A stretch of DNA of 64,000 bases from Pseudomonadaceae bacterium (GCA_900766265.1 CAAFUS010000013.1:496001-560000), one strand, 5' to 3'. Positions 25,858-35,401 are shown, counted from the first letter of the stretch. The notes: generated by a model from the sequence alone, not told the origin. Made by a program: numbers and translations.

Positions 25858-25892
25858 CAAAAACACATCGGCCAGGTAACCCTGGCCGATGT
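25858..25892 (-). terminator. Rho-independent terminator after hcp
   Basis: On the minus strand, just after the hcp stop, ACATCGGCCAGG and CCTGGCCGATGT pair perfectly (12-base stem, 4-base loop, 25892 to 25865), followed by GTTTTT. The intergenic region 25670-25925 contains nothing else I recognise. It should partly separate hcp transcription from vgrG. Confidence 0.8.
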
Positions 25893-25925
25893 TTGCTACC
25901 TATGGCCGCAAGGCCCGATCGCGAC

Positions 25926-26444
25926 TTAGGCCGAGATCGGAGTGCGCCAGTCGTCGGAGCCGGAAGTACCGGAGACTTCGTGGGTCCAGACGATCTTGCG
26001 GTAGGTGAAGTACACGTCTTCAAGGTGGGTGAAGTGGGACATGTTCGGGTCCTGGCAGTTCGGCATGCGCGACTGAACGTCAACGATCACGGCGTCTTCC
26101 AGTTCGATGGTGAAGTAGTGCTCCTGGGTACCGGTGGAGGAGGTGCGGTACCACTCCAGACGGCACTTGGACAGACGCTCGCCAGAGGTCAGGGCGTTGA
26201 AGATCAGCGGCGACGACTTGTCGAACACCTTGGTGATCATCAGCGGCTTGTGAACGCGCTGGCCAGTCGGCTGGCCGGACTGCGGGTCACGCGGAATGAT
26301 GACCTGATGGTTGAATGCCTGAACCAGAATCTGGTCTTCGTGGCCTTCCTGGAAAATGTTGCCTACCGAGTCCTCGGTGAAAGTACCGGCGGTGATCAGG
26401 CCTTGCTTGGTGCCTTCGAGGGACATATACGCGGGTGTTGGCAT
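25926..26444 (-). CDS. hcp: Hcp type VI secretion tube protein
   Basis: A 172-residue Hcp protein that forms the hexameric inner tube of the type VI apparatus. It has the characteristic start MPTPAYMSLEGTKQGLITAG, the FNHQVIIPRDPQSGQPTGQRVHKPLMITK region (about 44-72) and the C-terminal VYFTYRKIVWTHE strand. A strong AAGGAGAG ribosome site precedes the ATG. It is followed by a terminator and preceded by a sigma-54-type promoter, so it is probably expressed at high level as a single gene. No structural type VI genes occur in the window. Confidence 0.96.
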   Translation of the reverse strand: MPTPAYMSLEGTKQGLITAGTFTEDSVGNIFQEGHEDQILVQAFNHQVIIPRDPQSGQPTGQRVHKPLMITKVFDKSSPLIFNALTSGERLSKCRLEWYRTSSTGTQEHYFTIELEDAVIVDVQSRMPNCQDPNMSHFTHLEDVYFTYRKIVWTHEVSGTSGSDDWRTPISA

Positions 26445-26490
26445 GAGCGCTCTCCTTGCCTTGTTGAATGTCGGATGGCGGACAGGTCAT

Positions 26491-26506
26491 TACAAGGGGC
26501 GTGCCA
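26491..26506 (-). promoter_or_regulatory. Sigma-54-type promoter of hcp
   Basis: On the minus strand TGGCACGCCCCTTGTA lies 47 bases upstream of the hcp ATG. It matches the -24/-12 consensus TGGCACG-N4-TTGC(A/T) at all key positions except T for C in the -12 element. RpoN control of hcp genes is known in pseudomonads. The rest of 26445-26721 shows no gene. Confidence 0.6.
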
Positions 26507-26721
26507 TTCTGAGTAATTCTTTTAAAATCAGTTGGTTATTGATTTGGCGGTGCGGCGTTTGAAAGCGCTTGCGGAAGGCGTCACACAAAGTTGCGCCAGT
26601 TCTTGCGCACCTCTGTGCAACAACTGGCGCAGTGAGCCCTTGGATGCCGTGGCACTAGCGCTGCGGGGAATCGGCGGGTATCCGGTCGATAGCCCGGTGC
26701 GCAGGTTTTTGCGCAGCACCG

Positions 26722-28176
26722 TTACGACGAGCAGCTGATTTCCAAGTGCTTGCCCCATTCCGGCGGGCGCTCTGCGTAGCGCTCCATGCCCGGTTGTTCG
26801 TCGAAGGGGCGGCTCAGAACCCGATGCAGTACGCGAACGGGTTCGAAGTCGCCCTGTTCGGCAGCTTCGATGGCCTGCTGGGCGAGGTAGTTGCGCAGGA
26901 TATAGCGCGGATTGACCGCATGCATGCGCGCCTGGCGTTCGTCCTGCGGACCGTTGCCCGCCCGCGCCCGGTAGGCGGCGGCCCAGGCATCGAAGCCGGC
27001 GAGGTCGAGGAAATCTTCGCGCAACCTGCGCACGGCCTGCTCGGCGGGGCTGTCGCCGAGCTCTCTGAAAAACCGGGTGTAGTCCACCGAGCTGTCCTGC
27101 ATCAGCTGCAGCAGACGCTGGATCAGCTCCTTGTCCTCGTCCCGGGCATCGGCCAACCCAAGACGCTTGCGCATCAGGTCGAGCCAGGCCGCCTCGTAGA
27201 TCGGCAGGAACAGCTCCATGCTGGCCCGCAGAGCCTGGACCTGGACGTACGGAGTCAATGCCTGTGCCAGCGCGGCGAGGTTCCAGTGGGCAATGGGGAC
27301 CTGGTTCTCATAGGAGTAGCGGCCACCATCGTCGGAGTGGTTGCAGATGAAGCGGGCATCGAAGTCGTCCAGGAAGGCATAGGGGCCGAAATCGAAGGTG
27401 ATGCCGAGGATCGACATATTGTCGGTGTTCATCACGCCGTGGCAGAAGCCATAGGCCTGCCAGTACGCGACCATCCCGGCGGTGCGTTCGAGCACCTCCC
27501 TGAAGAACGAGTGATAGGGCTCCGGATGCTCCAGGCAATCGGGGAAATGGCACTCGATCACGTGGTCGAGGAGTTGCTTCAGGGCCTCGTGCTGCTTGGT
27601 GTAGTAGAAAAACTCGAAGCTGCCGAAGCGTACGTGGCTCGGTGCCAGGCGCATCAGCATAGCGCCGCGCTCCTGCTTTTCCCGATAGACCGGTGTGCTG
27701 GAGCTGGTCACGCAGAGCGCCCGCGAGGTGGGAATGCCGAGAGCGTGCAGGTGCTCGCTGGCGAGGAATTCGCGGATCGACGAGCGCAGTACCGCTCGGC
27801 CATCCCCCATGCGCGAGTACGGGGTCATGCCGGCGCCCTTGAGGTGCAGGTCCCAGTACTGACCGGCCTCGTTGCGCACCTCGCCCAGCAGCAGGCCGCG
27901 CCCATCGCCCAGGCGGGGGTTGTAGCTGCCGAACTGATGACCGGAATAGACCATCGCCCGGGGCTCGGCCTCTGACCAGAGCTTGTGGCCGGAGAACAGT
28001 TCGGCGAACAGGGGATCCTCGGCCTGGGACGGCTCGAGGTCGAGCAGTGCCATCGCTGCCGTGCTGGCGACGACCAGCTGAGGGTCGGCCAGTGGCTGAG
28101 GCAGTACTTCGGTGGAGAACGTATCGCCGAGACGGGCGAAACGGTTATCGAAGGTCAGTTCGGCAAGGGTCTTCAA
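26722..28176 (-). CDS. selO: Protein adenylyltransferase SelO (YdiU)
   Basis: A 484-residue pseudokinase-fold enzyme that transfers AMP from ATP to protein hydroxyls and is linked to redox stress. Typical SelO segments are YSGHQFGSYNPRLGDGRGLLLGEV (about 78-100), LHLKGAGMTPYSRMGDGRAVLRSSIREFL (about 110-140), HGVMNTDNMSILG (about 245) and DFGPYAFLDDFD. The protein ends in CSS, like other bacterial members. I place the start at a TTG (28176, giving MKTLAELTFDNRFARLGD), which matches the family N-terminus and follows GGAG; an ATG at 28212 would add twelve atypical residues. Confidence 0.92.
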   Translation of the reverse strand: MKTLAELTFDNRFARLGDTFSTEVLPQPLADPQLVVASTAAMALLDLEPSQAEDPLFAELFSGHKLWSEAEPRAMVYSGHQFGSYNPRLGDGRGLLLGEVRNEAGQYWDLHLKGAGMTPYSRMGDGRAVLRSSIREFLASEHLHALGIPTSRALCVTSSSTPVYREKQERGAMLMRLAPSHVRFGSFEFFYYTKQHEALKQLLDHVIECHFPDCLEHPEPYHSFFREVLERTAGMVAYWQAYGFCHGVMNTDNMSILGITFDFGPYAFLDDFDARFICNHSDDGGRYSYENQVPIAHWNLAALAQALTPYVQVQALRASMELFLPIYEAAWLDLMRKRLGLADARDEDKELIQRLLQLMQDSSVDYTRFFRELGDSPAEQAVRRLREDFLDLAGFDAWAAAYRARAGNGPQDERQARMHAVNPRYILRNYLAQQAIEAAEQGDFEPVRVLHRVLSRPFDEQPGMERYAERPPEWGKHLEISCSS

Positions 28177-28212
28177 CGGCGCGCTCCACGAAAGTCCACG
28201 GCATTCTGGCAT

Positions 28213-28231
28213 GCCCGGCGTCGAGCCGGGC
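28213..28231. other. GC-rich hairpin between selO and the mscK-like gene
   Basis: GCCCGGC (28213-28219) and GCCGGGC (28225-28231) form a 7-base stem with a 5-base loop. It lies downstream of the mscK-like stop on the minus strand, but no run of T follows, so it would be at most a weak terminator. Confidence 0.3.
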
Positions 28232-28269
28232 GCTTTCGAAGTTGGAGGCCGCGCGGTTGGCTGCGTTCC

Positions 28270-31200
28270 TCAGGTCTGATCGCCGGCAGGCGGTGCCGCC
28301 CGGTCGGGTTTCTCGTCCGAGCCGACGGCCTGGCCAAGCTGCAGCTGCTTGCCGTCGACGTTCTTGAGGAAGACATCCACCTGACGGAAGGCGATGCTGA
28401 TGCCGAGCCGGTTGAATTCCCGATCGATGTAGCGGTTGATCTCGTCGGTGGCCGGGTTGCGGTCGCCCAGATCGCGCACGTGGATGCGCAGCTCGTGATC
28501 CAGGGTGCTTTCGCCAAAGTTCAGGAAGAACACCAGCGGCTCCGGATCCTTGAGCACCCTCGGGTTTTCCTGAGCGGCCTGGTGCAAGACTTTCTTCACC
28601 AGGTCCAGGTCCGAGCCGTAGGCGACACCGACCTTGATGGTGACCCGGGTGACCGTGTCGCTCAGCGACCAGTTGATCAGCTGGCCGGTGATGAAGGTCT
28701 TGTTCGGGACGATGATGTCCTTGCGGTCGAAGTCGGTGATGGTGGTGGCGCGGATGCGGATCCGGCTGACCGTGCCGGACAGGTTGCCGATGGTCACCAC
28801 GTCACCGATTCGCACCGGTCGCTCGAACAGGATGATCAGGCCGGAAATGAAGTTGGCGAAGATTTCCTGCAGTCCGAAGCCCAGGCCCACCGACAGCGCG
28901 GCAACCAGCCACTGCAACTTGTCCCAGCTCACGCCGAGGGTCGACAGGGTGGAGACCAGGCCGATGCCGGCCAGGGCATAGGACAGCAGCGTGGTGGTCG
29001 CATAGGCGCTGCCTTGGGCCAGGCGCATGCGCGACAGCACCAGGACCTCCAGCAGCCCCGGCAGGTTGCCGGCCAGTACCACGGTGATGCCGAGGATCAC
29101 CAGCGCCCCGAGCAAATCGCTCAGGCTGATCTGCGACGAGGTAGCGGTGTCGCCGGTGCCGCTGGTGAATTCATAGAGCGTGACGTTATCCAGGTAGGAG
29201 ATCACCGAGATCAGGTCCGACCAGACCCAGTAAAGGGCGATCAGGAACAGGCCGAACATCGCCAGCCGGGTCAGGCGCAGCGACTGCTGGTTGACCTGTT
29301 CAATGTCCATGCCGGTTTCCCGCGGGACGTCGCCGAGTTCGCTCTTGTCCTCGCCCTGCGCCTGGCGGCTGGCCATTGCGCGCTGGTAGGCCAGGCGCCT
29401 GGCCGCGACCGTCAGGGCGCGTATCAGCGTGGCCTCGAGGACGATCCAGACCATCAGCAGGTAGAGGGTGTCGATCAGACGGTCGGTCAGTTTCAATGCC
29501 GTGTAGTAATAACCGAACCCGACCGCGACCATCAGCACCAAGGGCAGGACGCTGAACAGCAGGCCGATGAGCATCCGCACCGGCGGTGCGTTCTCGCTCG
29601 ACGGGCCCTTGAGCAGCAACTGCATCAGGCGCCAGCTCATCAGGCCGAAGCAGGTCATCACCACCACGATGCCGATGACGTCATCGGCCAGGGCCGCAGG
29701 CTGGTGCTCGGCGATCGCCACCACCGCGACCAGCGCCATGACGATCAGGCCCAGGCGGCGCACCTGGTTGCGCAGAAACGCGACCTGGGGCTTGGACCAG
29801 CGGAAGTGGGTTTCGGCGATGCGGCCGGGCGACAGCATGCGATAGGCGGCATAGAACACCAGCCAGGCTTGCGCAACCTCGTACAGTGATGCGCCCAGGC
29901 TGTAGTTCTGGCCCCGGGCGTCCGTCTGCAGCACGTAGCCGCAGAGCGCGAGGAACAGCGCTCCGGGCAGCGCCAGCAGCAGATTGAGCAGCAGCGCCAG
30001 CGGCGTGTGCAGCTGGCTGTCCTTGCGGAAGTGGCCGATGTCGCGCCCCATCGCGTCGAGCCTGTGTTCAATGGCCTGGCGGCGCCAGAGCAGCGCGGCG
30101 ATGAGCAGCAGCAAGGGCAGGAAGAACAGCGGTCGCTCAACCAGGCCGGCGGCCAGCTCCGCCAGCACTGAAGTCCAGGGCATCGCATTGACCTGAGCTT
30201 CGAGCAGCCGGGGCACGCTGTTGAACCAGGACAGGTCCAGCGGCTTGTTGCTGGGAATCCAGAACATTTGCTCGTCGAGCGTGTCGCTCAAGGCCTGTGC
30301 CGTCTGCTGCAGCTGGCGTTGGTTGAGCTGCAGCGTGATGGACTGGTTGAGCATCGCGTTCAGCTCGCGATTGAGCCGGTCGAGCAGCGAGGCGCGGGTG
30401 GTCATCAGGTCCAGCAGGGTCTTGCGAAGCTCCGGCGTCACGTCTTCGGGCGGCTGGGTCGCGAGCAGCTGATCGACGTACGCCTGCGGGTCGGCATTGG
30501 CTTCGCGTCGCTTGTTCAGTTCGAACTGATAGAGCCGGATGTCGGCGATCTCGTCGGCCAGATTGTTGTCCATGCTGATCTGGGGCAGCGCCTGCTTCTG
30601 CTGGTAGAGGATCTTGGAAAGCAGCAGGCTGCCTTCGAGCACGGCGATCTGTTCTTCGAGCGCCTGGTCGGCCTGCTTGAGATTGTCGAGCTGCTGGCGG
30701 GTCTGAAGGTTCTGCTGGGTCAGCTTGTTGTGTCGCTCGGTGGCGCGCAGCAGGTAGTCGGAGAGCTTGAGGTTCTCGGCGCTCTCGGCGGCGACCAACT
30801 TATCCGAGCCGGCCAGCTGGGCCTTGCGCGACAGCTCGGCGACGGTCTGCTCCGACTCCTCGCGGCGCTTGTCATTGATCAGAGACTGCAACGCCTCGGT
30901 TTCCTGCTCGGTACGGGCAATGCGCTCGGCCAGCAGGTCACGCTGCGCATTGCCGAGGTCCTGTAGCAGGCTGTTGCCGCCCAGCTCTTCGCGGCGCAGC
31001 TCGATCAGCGCATTGAGCGCGGCCAGTTCGGCGGTCAGCTGCGCGCGACGCTCGCCGGTGATGGGTTTGCCGGACTCTCGCCCCGTCTTGAGCAGGGCGT
31101 TGATTTCCTGGATGCGCGATTGGCTGGTGCTTATTTCCGACTGCGCACGCTCGGGGCGGGTCTGCGCACTGATGATCAGGCTGTTTGCGCTGGCGAAGGC

Positions 31201-31566
31201 CTTCTGCATTTCGGCGAGCTGTTCGAGCAGCTCGGTCATCCGTTGCTCGATCGCCGGGGTGCTCTGCTTGGCGTAGCGTCCAGCGACATCGGTCGGCGGC
31301 GTGCTCTTGAGCTTGGCCAGTTCGCGCTGTGCGTCGTTGATCTGCTTGGGCGCGCCGGCCAGCTGTTGCTTGAGGTCCGCCAACCGCTTGGTGTTCGCGG
31401 CGGCCTGCTCGTTGAGCCGCTGGGCCTGTTCCGCGGCGCTCTGGGTAGGCTTCTGTTCGGTTTCGGCCGGGGCGGAGGAAGCGGAGTCGGGGGCGGCCTG
31501 GGCGACGCTGAAGGGGAGGATGAGGGCGAAGAGGCTCGCCGTCAGGAATCTGTGCAAAGAGTGCAT
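28270..31566 (-). CDS. MscK/KefA-type mechanosensitive channel
   Basis: A 1098-residue inner membrane protein. A signal peptide (MHSLHRFLTASLFALILPFSVAQA) is followed by a long helical periplasmic domain (about 30-470) rich in coiled-coil segments. About ten membrane helices follow (about 480-900), then the MscS pore and beta domain with VGLGFGLQEIFANFISGLIILFERPVRIGDVV near 905-935, and the MscS C-terminal domain. The length and layout match MscK. It opens on membrane tension to release solutes under osmotic downshock. Next to it lies a K+/H+ antiporter, giving an osmotic and ion homeostasis pair. Confidence 0.92.
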   Translation of the reverse strand: MHSLHRFLTASLFALILPFSVAQAAPDSASSAPAETEQKPTQSAAEQAQRLNEQAAANTKRLADLKQQLAGAPKQINDAQRELAKLKSTPPTDVAGRYAKQSTPAIEQRMTELLEQLAEMQKAFASANSLIISAQTRPERAQSEISTSQSRIQEINALLKTGRESGKPITGERRAQLTAELAALNALIELRREELGGNSLLQDLGNAQRDLLAERIARTEQETEALQSLINDKRREESEQTVAELSRKAQLAGSDKLVAAESAENLKLSDYLLRATERHNKLTQQNLQTRQQLDNLKQADQALEEQIAVLEGSLLLSKILYQQKQALPQISMDNNLADEIADIRLYQFELNKRREANADPQAYVDQLLATQPPEDVTPELRKTLLDLMTTRASLLDRLNRELNAMLNQSITLQLNQRQLQQTAQALSDTLDEQMFWIPSNKPLDLSWFNSVPRLLEAQVNAMPWTSVLAELAAGLVERPLFFLPLLLLIAALLWRRQAIEHRLDAMGRDIGHFRKDSQLHTPLALLLNLLLALPGALFLALCGYVLQTDARGQNYSLGASLYEVAQAWLVFYAAYRMLSPGRIAETHFRWSKPQVAFLRNQVRRLGLIVMALVAVVAIAEHQPAALADDVIGIVVVMTCFGLMSWRLMQLLLKGPSSENAPPVRMLIGLLFSVLPLVLMVAVGFGYYYTALKLTDRLIDTLYLLMVWIVLEATLIRALTVAARRLAYQRAMASRQAQGEDKSELGDVPRETGMDIEQVNQQSLRLTRLAMFGLFLIALYWVWSDLISVISYLDNVTLYEFTSGTGDTATSSQISLSDLLGALVILGITVVLAGNLPGLLEVLVLSRMRLAQGSAYATTTLLSYALAGIGLVSTLSTLGVSWDKLQWLVAALSVGLGFGLQEIFANFISGLIILFERPVRIGDVVTIGNLSGTVSRIRIRATTITDFDRKDIIVPNKTFITGQLINWSLSDTVTRVTIKVGVAYGSDLDLVKKVLHQAAQENPRVLKDPEPLVFFLNFGESTLDHELRIHVRDLGDRNPATDEINRYIDREFNRLGISIAFRQVDVFLKNVDGKQLQLGQAVGSDEKPDRAAPPAGDQT

Positions 31567-31696
31567 AGGTGCTTCGGCAGAATGAAAAGGCCGAAGTCTA
31601 CCTACGCTTTACAAGGCTAGCGAGCCGCGCGCTGCTGAAGGCGGCGAACGGTCTTCGGCCCCTCTTGCGAAAGTGTGCGACGAGCCTCGTTGTTAC

Positions 31697-33442
31697 CTAG
31701 AGCATCAAGGCGGGGCCGGGTTTGCTGTCCTCGGGGAACTTCAGGCCGACCTTGCGTACTTCCCCACCCTCCATGGTGGCGACGGTCCAGGTCAAGCCGT
31801 TCCATTCGATGTGGTCGCCCACCACCGGCTGACCGCCCAGGCGACGGGTAAGGAAGGTGCCGATTGCCTGGCGGCCGTCGACGTCGTCGAGCTTGAGCCC
31901 GTACAGCGCGGCGATGGCGCCGAGCTCGGCTTCGCCCTCGAGGATGAAGTCGCCGAAAAACCGCATGTCCTGGCCACGGATCGGGGCCTGGCTGAACAGC
32001 TTGCCCAGGGCCGGCAGGTCGGCTTCGTGGCCGATCACGCAGAGAATGTCATTGACTTGCAGGCGGGTACTGCCGGATGGGTGCAACAGGTCCTGGCCGC
32101 GAAACAAAGCGGCAATGCGGGTGCCTGGCGGCATCTTCAGCTCGCGCAGGGCCGCGCCGACGCACCACTTGTTGGCGCTGAGACGGTAGATGAACAGCTC
32201 CCATTGGCTGGTGGTGTGCACCTGCAGGCCGGTGCGCGAGACCGGCATCGGCGCGGGCGGAACCTCGACTTTCGCCTTACGCGCGGCCCAGCCGAGCGTG
32301 GTGCCCTGCAGCAGCAGCGAGACCAGCACGATGAAGAAGGCGACGTTGAAGAACAGCTGCGCGTGCTCCAGGCCTGCCATCAGCGGGAACACCGCAAGAA
32401 TCACCGGCACCGCACCGCGCAGCCCGATCCAGGAGATGAACGCACGTTCGCGCAGGTTGAACCCGCGAAAGGGCAACAGGCCAATGAACACCGACAGGGG
32501 CCGGGCGAAGAAGATCATCCACAACGACAGCAGGAGCGCCGGCACCGCGATGGGCAGCAGGTCGCTGGGCGTGAGCAGCAGGCCGAGCACGAGGAACATG
32601 CCGATCTGGCTGAGCCAGGCCAGGCCGTCGAACATGTGCAGGATGCCGTAACGGTTACGGATCGGCCGGTTGCCCAAGAGCAGGCCGCAGACGTAGACCG
32701 CGAGGATCCCGCTGCCGCCGACCGCCCCGGACAGCGCGTAGATCATGATGCCGCCACTGACTGCCAGCAGCGGGTAGAGGCCGTCGGCCACGTTCAGCCG
32801 GTTGATCAGCTTGAGCAGCAGCCAGCCGCCGATCAGGCCCAGCACGATGCCGATGCCGAATTGCTGAAACAGGCTGAGAAACACCGACCAGCTGAAGCTG
32901 GTGTGGCCCGAGGCGATCATGCCGATCAGGGTGACAGTGAGGAACATCGCCATCGGGTCGTTACTGCCCGACTCGATCTCCAGGGTGGAGCCGACCCGTT
33001 CGTTCAGCCCTTTGCCGTTAAGCAGATTGAACACCACGGCCGCGTCGGTGGAGCCGACGATGGCGCCGATAAGCAGGCCTTCGATCAGCTTGAGATCGAA
33101 CAGCCAGGCAGCAGCGAGGCCGGTCAGTCCGGCGGTGATGGCCACCCCCACGGTGGCGAGGGACATCGACGGCCAGAGGGCGACGCGGAACGTGGCCTTG
33201 CGGGTGCGCATGCCGCCATCGAGCAAAATGACGGCCAGCGCGAGGTTGCTGATGATGAAGGCCAGGTGGTAGTCATCGAAGACGATGCCGCCGACGCCGT
33301 CGACCCCGGCGAGCATGCCGACCGCGAGAAAGATCACCAGAATGGGTACGCCCAGGCGGGTCGACAGCGAGCTCATCAGAATGCTTGCAGCAACCAACAG
33401 GGCACCGATAAAGAACAGGTGGTTGATGTTGCCGACGTCCAA
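31697..33442 (-). CDS. K+/H+ antiporter NhaP2/CvrA-type with RCK_C and CorC_HlyC domains
   Basis: A 581-residue CPA1 antiporter. About twelve membrane helices occupy residues 1-390, with LIGAIVGSTDAAVVF and ESGSNDPMA marking the ion-binding core. The cytoplasmic tail has an RCK_C-type domain (about 405-485, MPPGTRIAALFRGQDLLHPSGSTRLQVNDILCVIG) and a CorC_HlyC-type transporter-associated domain (about 495-575). This layout is that of NhaP2, which exports K+ in exchange for protons. It starts 156 bases downstream of the acyl-CoA dehydrogenase and is separated from it by a terminator. Confidence 0.92.
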   Translation of the reverse strand: MDVGNINHLFFIGALLVAASILMSSLSTRLGVPILVIFLAVGMLAGVDGVGGIVFDDYHLAFIISNLALAVILLDGGMRTRKATFRVALWPSMSLATVGVAITAGLTGLAAAWLFDLKLIEGLLIGAIVGSTDAAVVFNLLNGKGLNERVGSTLEIESGSNDPMAMFLTVTLIGMIASGHTSFSWSVFLSLFQQFGIGIVLGLIGGWLLLKLINRLNVADGLYPLLAVSGGIMIYALSGAVGGSGILAVYVCGLLLGNRPIRNRYGILHMFDGLAWLSQIGMFLVLGLLLTPSDLLPIAVPALLLSLWMIFFARPLSVFIGLLPFRGFNLRERAFISWIGLRGAVPVILAVFPLMAGLEHAQLFFNVAFFIVLVSLLLQGTTLGWAARKAKVEVPPAPMPVSRTGLQVHTTSQWELFIYRLSANKWCVGAALRELKMPPGTRIAALFRGQDLLHPSGSTRLQVNDILCVIGHEADLPALGKLFSQAPIRGQDMRFFGDFILEGEAELGAIAALYGLKLDDVDGRQAIGTFLTRRLGGQPVVGDHIEWNGLTWTVATMEGGEVRKVGLKFPEDSKPGPALML

Positions 33443-33525
33443 ATGAGCTCTCCAAAGCAGGCGCGCCCGGACGGATATGCAGGGCGCATGCCATCGATTC
33501 TAACCCGATGATTTCAGCACCTGTC

Positions 33526-33552
33526 AAAAAAGCGCCCCTCAGCGGAGGGGCG
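33526..33552 (-). terminator. Rho-independent terminator after the acyl-CoA dehydrogenase
   Basis: On the minus strand CGCCCCTC and GAGGGGCG pair perfectly (33552 to 33533, four-base loop), followed by GCTTTTTT. It lies 47 bases beyond the dehydrogenase stop and upstream of the antiporter start. Confidence 0.88.
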
Positions 33553-33598
33553 TCTGTCTCAAAGCCGGAAAAAGAGGGGCGGCCACCGCCGCCTGCGG

Positions 33599-35401
33599 TC
33601 AGAACCAGCTGTCCTGCATCTCGAGCGTGGTGGTGTCGCGTGCTTCGAGCAAGTCGAGGTCGGGGTGGCAGGCGGGGATCTCCCAGGTCAGGAAGAAGCG
33701 TGCGGCTTGCAGTTTGCCCCGGTAGAAGTCGGTATCGGCAGGATTGCCGCGGGCCAGGCCCTGCTCGGCACGAATCGCCTGCTCCAGCCAACGCCAGCCG
33801 ATCACCGTGTGGCCGAACACCTTGAGGTAGAGCGCCGAATTCGCCAGCGCCAGGTTGACCTTGCCGGCCGCCAGGTCGCCGAGCAGCCCCTGGCTGATGG
33901 GTACCAGCCGAGCCAGCAGCGCTTCCAGCGGTTCGCGCAAGGCCTTAAGCGAGTCGAACTCGCGGGCCTGGCGACAGGTGTCCTGGATCAGCGACAGCAG
34001 ATGGCGCAGGCCGCGGCCACCGTTCTGCGTCAGCTTGCGGCCGAGCAGGTCGAGGGACTGAATGCCGTGGGTGCCTTCGTGAATCGGGTTCAGGCGGTTG
34101 TCGCGGTAATACTGCTCGACCGGGTATTCGCGGGTGTAGCCGTGGCCCCCGAGCACCTGGATGGCCAGCTCGTTGGCCTTCAGGCAGAACTCCGAAGGCC
34201 ATGACTTGACGATCGGGGTCAGCAGGTCGAGCAATTCGTGGGCGTTCCGTCGGGTTTCGTCGGCTTCGGCGGTGCGCTGGTCGTCCACCAGGCGGGCGGC
34301 GTACAGTCCGAGATCGAAGGCGCCTTCCACATAGGCCTTCTGCATCAGCAGCATGCGCTTGACGTCTGTGTGCTGAACGATTGGCACCTGTGCCGAACTC
34401 GGGTCCTTGCCATCCGGCAGGCGCCCCTGCGGGCGTTCGCGGGCGTACTCGAGCGAATACAGGTAGCCGGCGTAGCCGAGCATGATCGCGCCCATGCCGA
34501 CGCCGATGCGTGCGTCGTTCATCATCTGGAACATGTACGACAGGCCCTTGTGCGGCTCGCCGACGAGGTACCCGACGCATTGGCCGTTGTCGCCGAAGTT
34601 CAGCGCCGTGGACGTGGTGCCGCGCCAGCCCATCTTGTGGAACAGCCCGGCCAGCAGCACGTCGTTGCGCGGGCCGAGGCTGCCATCGTCGTTGACCAGA
34701 AACTTGGGCACGATGAACAGGCTGATGCCTTTCACTCCGGGCGGGGCGTCCGGCAGCTTGGCCAGCACCATGTGGACGATGTTCTCCGACAGCGGGTGGT
34801 CGCCGCCGGAAATGAAAATCTTGTTGCCCTTGAGCCGGTAACTGCCATCCCCGGCCGGTTCGGCACGGGTGCGCAGGTCCGACAGGGAGGAGCCGGCGTG
34901 CGGCTCGGTCAGCGCCATGGTGCCGAAGAAGCGGCCCTCGATCATTGGCTGCAGGAAGCGTTGCTTCTGCTCCTCGCTACCGAACGCCTCGATCAGGTGC
35001 GAGGCGCCCATGGACAGCATGGCGTAGGAGGAGGTGCCGACGTTGGCCGCCTGGAAATGCGCGAAACAGGCTCGTGCCAGCAGGTTCGGCAGCTGCATGC
35101 CGCCATCCTCGAAGCTGCGCGAGGCGTTGAGGAAGCCGGCCTCGATGAAGGCATCGACCGCAGGCTTTACCTCCGGGATGAGGATGGCCTCGCCGTCCTT
35201 GTAGATCGGCTCGTTCTCGTCAGCCTTGCGGTTGTGCGGGGCGTAGAACTTTTCGGCGATGGTGCGGGCGGTTGATAGCGCGGCGTCGAAGGTCTCGCGG
35301 TTGTGGTCGGCATAGCGGGCGCGCTGGGTCAGCGCCTCGGCATCCAGCACTTCGTAGAGTTCGAACGCCAGGTTGCGCGAGCTGAGCAGGGTCTCGGACA
35401 T
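33599..35401 (-). CDS. Acyl-CoA dehydrogenase with C-terminal extension (DmdC-like)
   Basis: A 600-residue flavoprotein. The acyl-CoA dehydrogenase core includes MALTEPHAGSSLSDLRT (about 162-178), FISGGDH (about 196) and the catalytic-base region with GYTREYPVEQYYRDNRLNPIHEGTHGIQ (about 430-455). The last about 130 residues match the extra C-terminal domain of 600-residue members, which includes DmdC. It oxidises an acyl-CoA at the alpha-beta bond; fatty acids or methylmercaptopropionyl-CoA are possible substrates. The ATG at 35401 is preceded by GAGGTGCCCCC; the in-frame extension to 35593 runs into the crtE region. Confidence 0.9.
   Translation of the reverse strand: MSETLLSSRNLAFELYEVLDAEALTQRARYADHNRETFDAALSTARTIAEKFYAPHNRKADENEPIYKDGEAILIPEVKPAVDAFIEAGFLNASRSFEDGGMQLPNLLARACFAHFQAANVGTSSYAMLSMGASHLIEAFGSEEQKQRFLQPMIEGRFFGTMALTEPHAGSSLSDLRTRAEPAGDGSYRLKGNKIFISGGDHPLSENIVHMVLAKLPDAPPGVKGISLFIVPKFLVNDDGSLGPRNDVLLAGLFHKMGWRGTTSTALNFGDNGQCVGYLVGEPHKGLSYMFQMMNDARIGVGMGAIMLGYAGYLYSLEYARERPQGRLPDGKDPSSAQVPIVQHTDVKRMLLMQKAYVEGAFDLGLYAARLVDDQRTAEADETRRNAHELLDLLTPIVKSWPSEFCLKANELAIQVLGGHGYTREYPVEQYYRDNRLNPIHEGTHGIQSLDLLGRKLTQNGGRGLRHLLSLIQDTCRQAREFDSLKALREPLEALLARLVPISQGLLGDLAAGKVNLALANSALYLKVFGHTVIGWRWLEQAIRAEQGLARGNPADTDFYRGKLQAARFFLTWEIPACHPDLDLLEARDTTTLEMQDSWF

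Noticed and set aside
27985..29889. 634-codon plus-strand open frame over the selO/mscK-like region
   Set aside because: His/Gln/Asp-rich shadow translation; both minus-strand genes have strong family signatures.
31673..33511. 612-codon plus-strand open frame over the antiporter gene
   Set aside because: Antisense shadow with the same His/Gln/Asp-rich bias; the minus strand is a full NhaP2-type antiporter.
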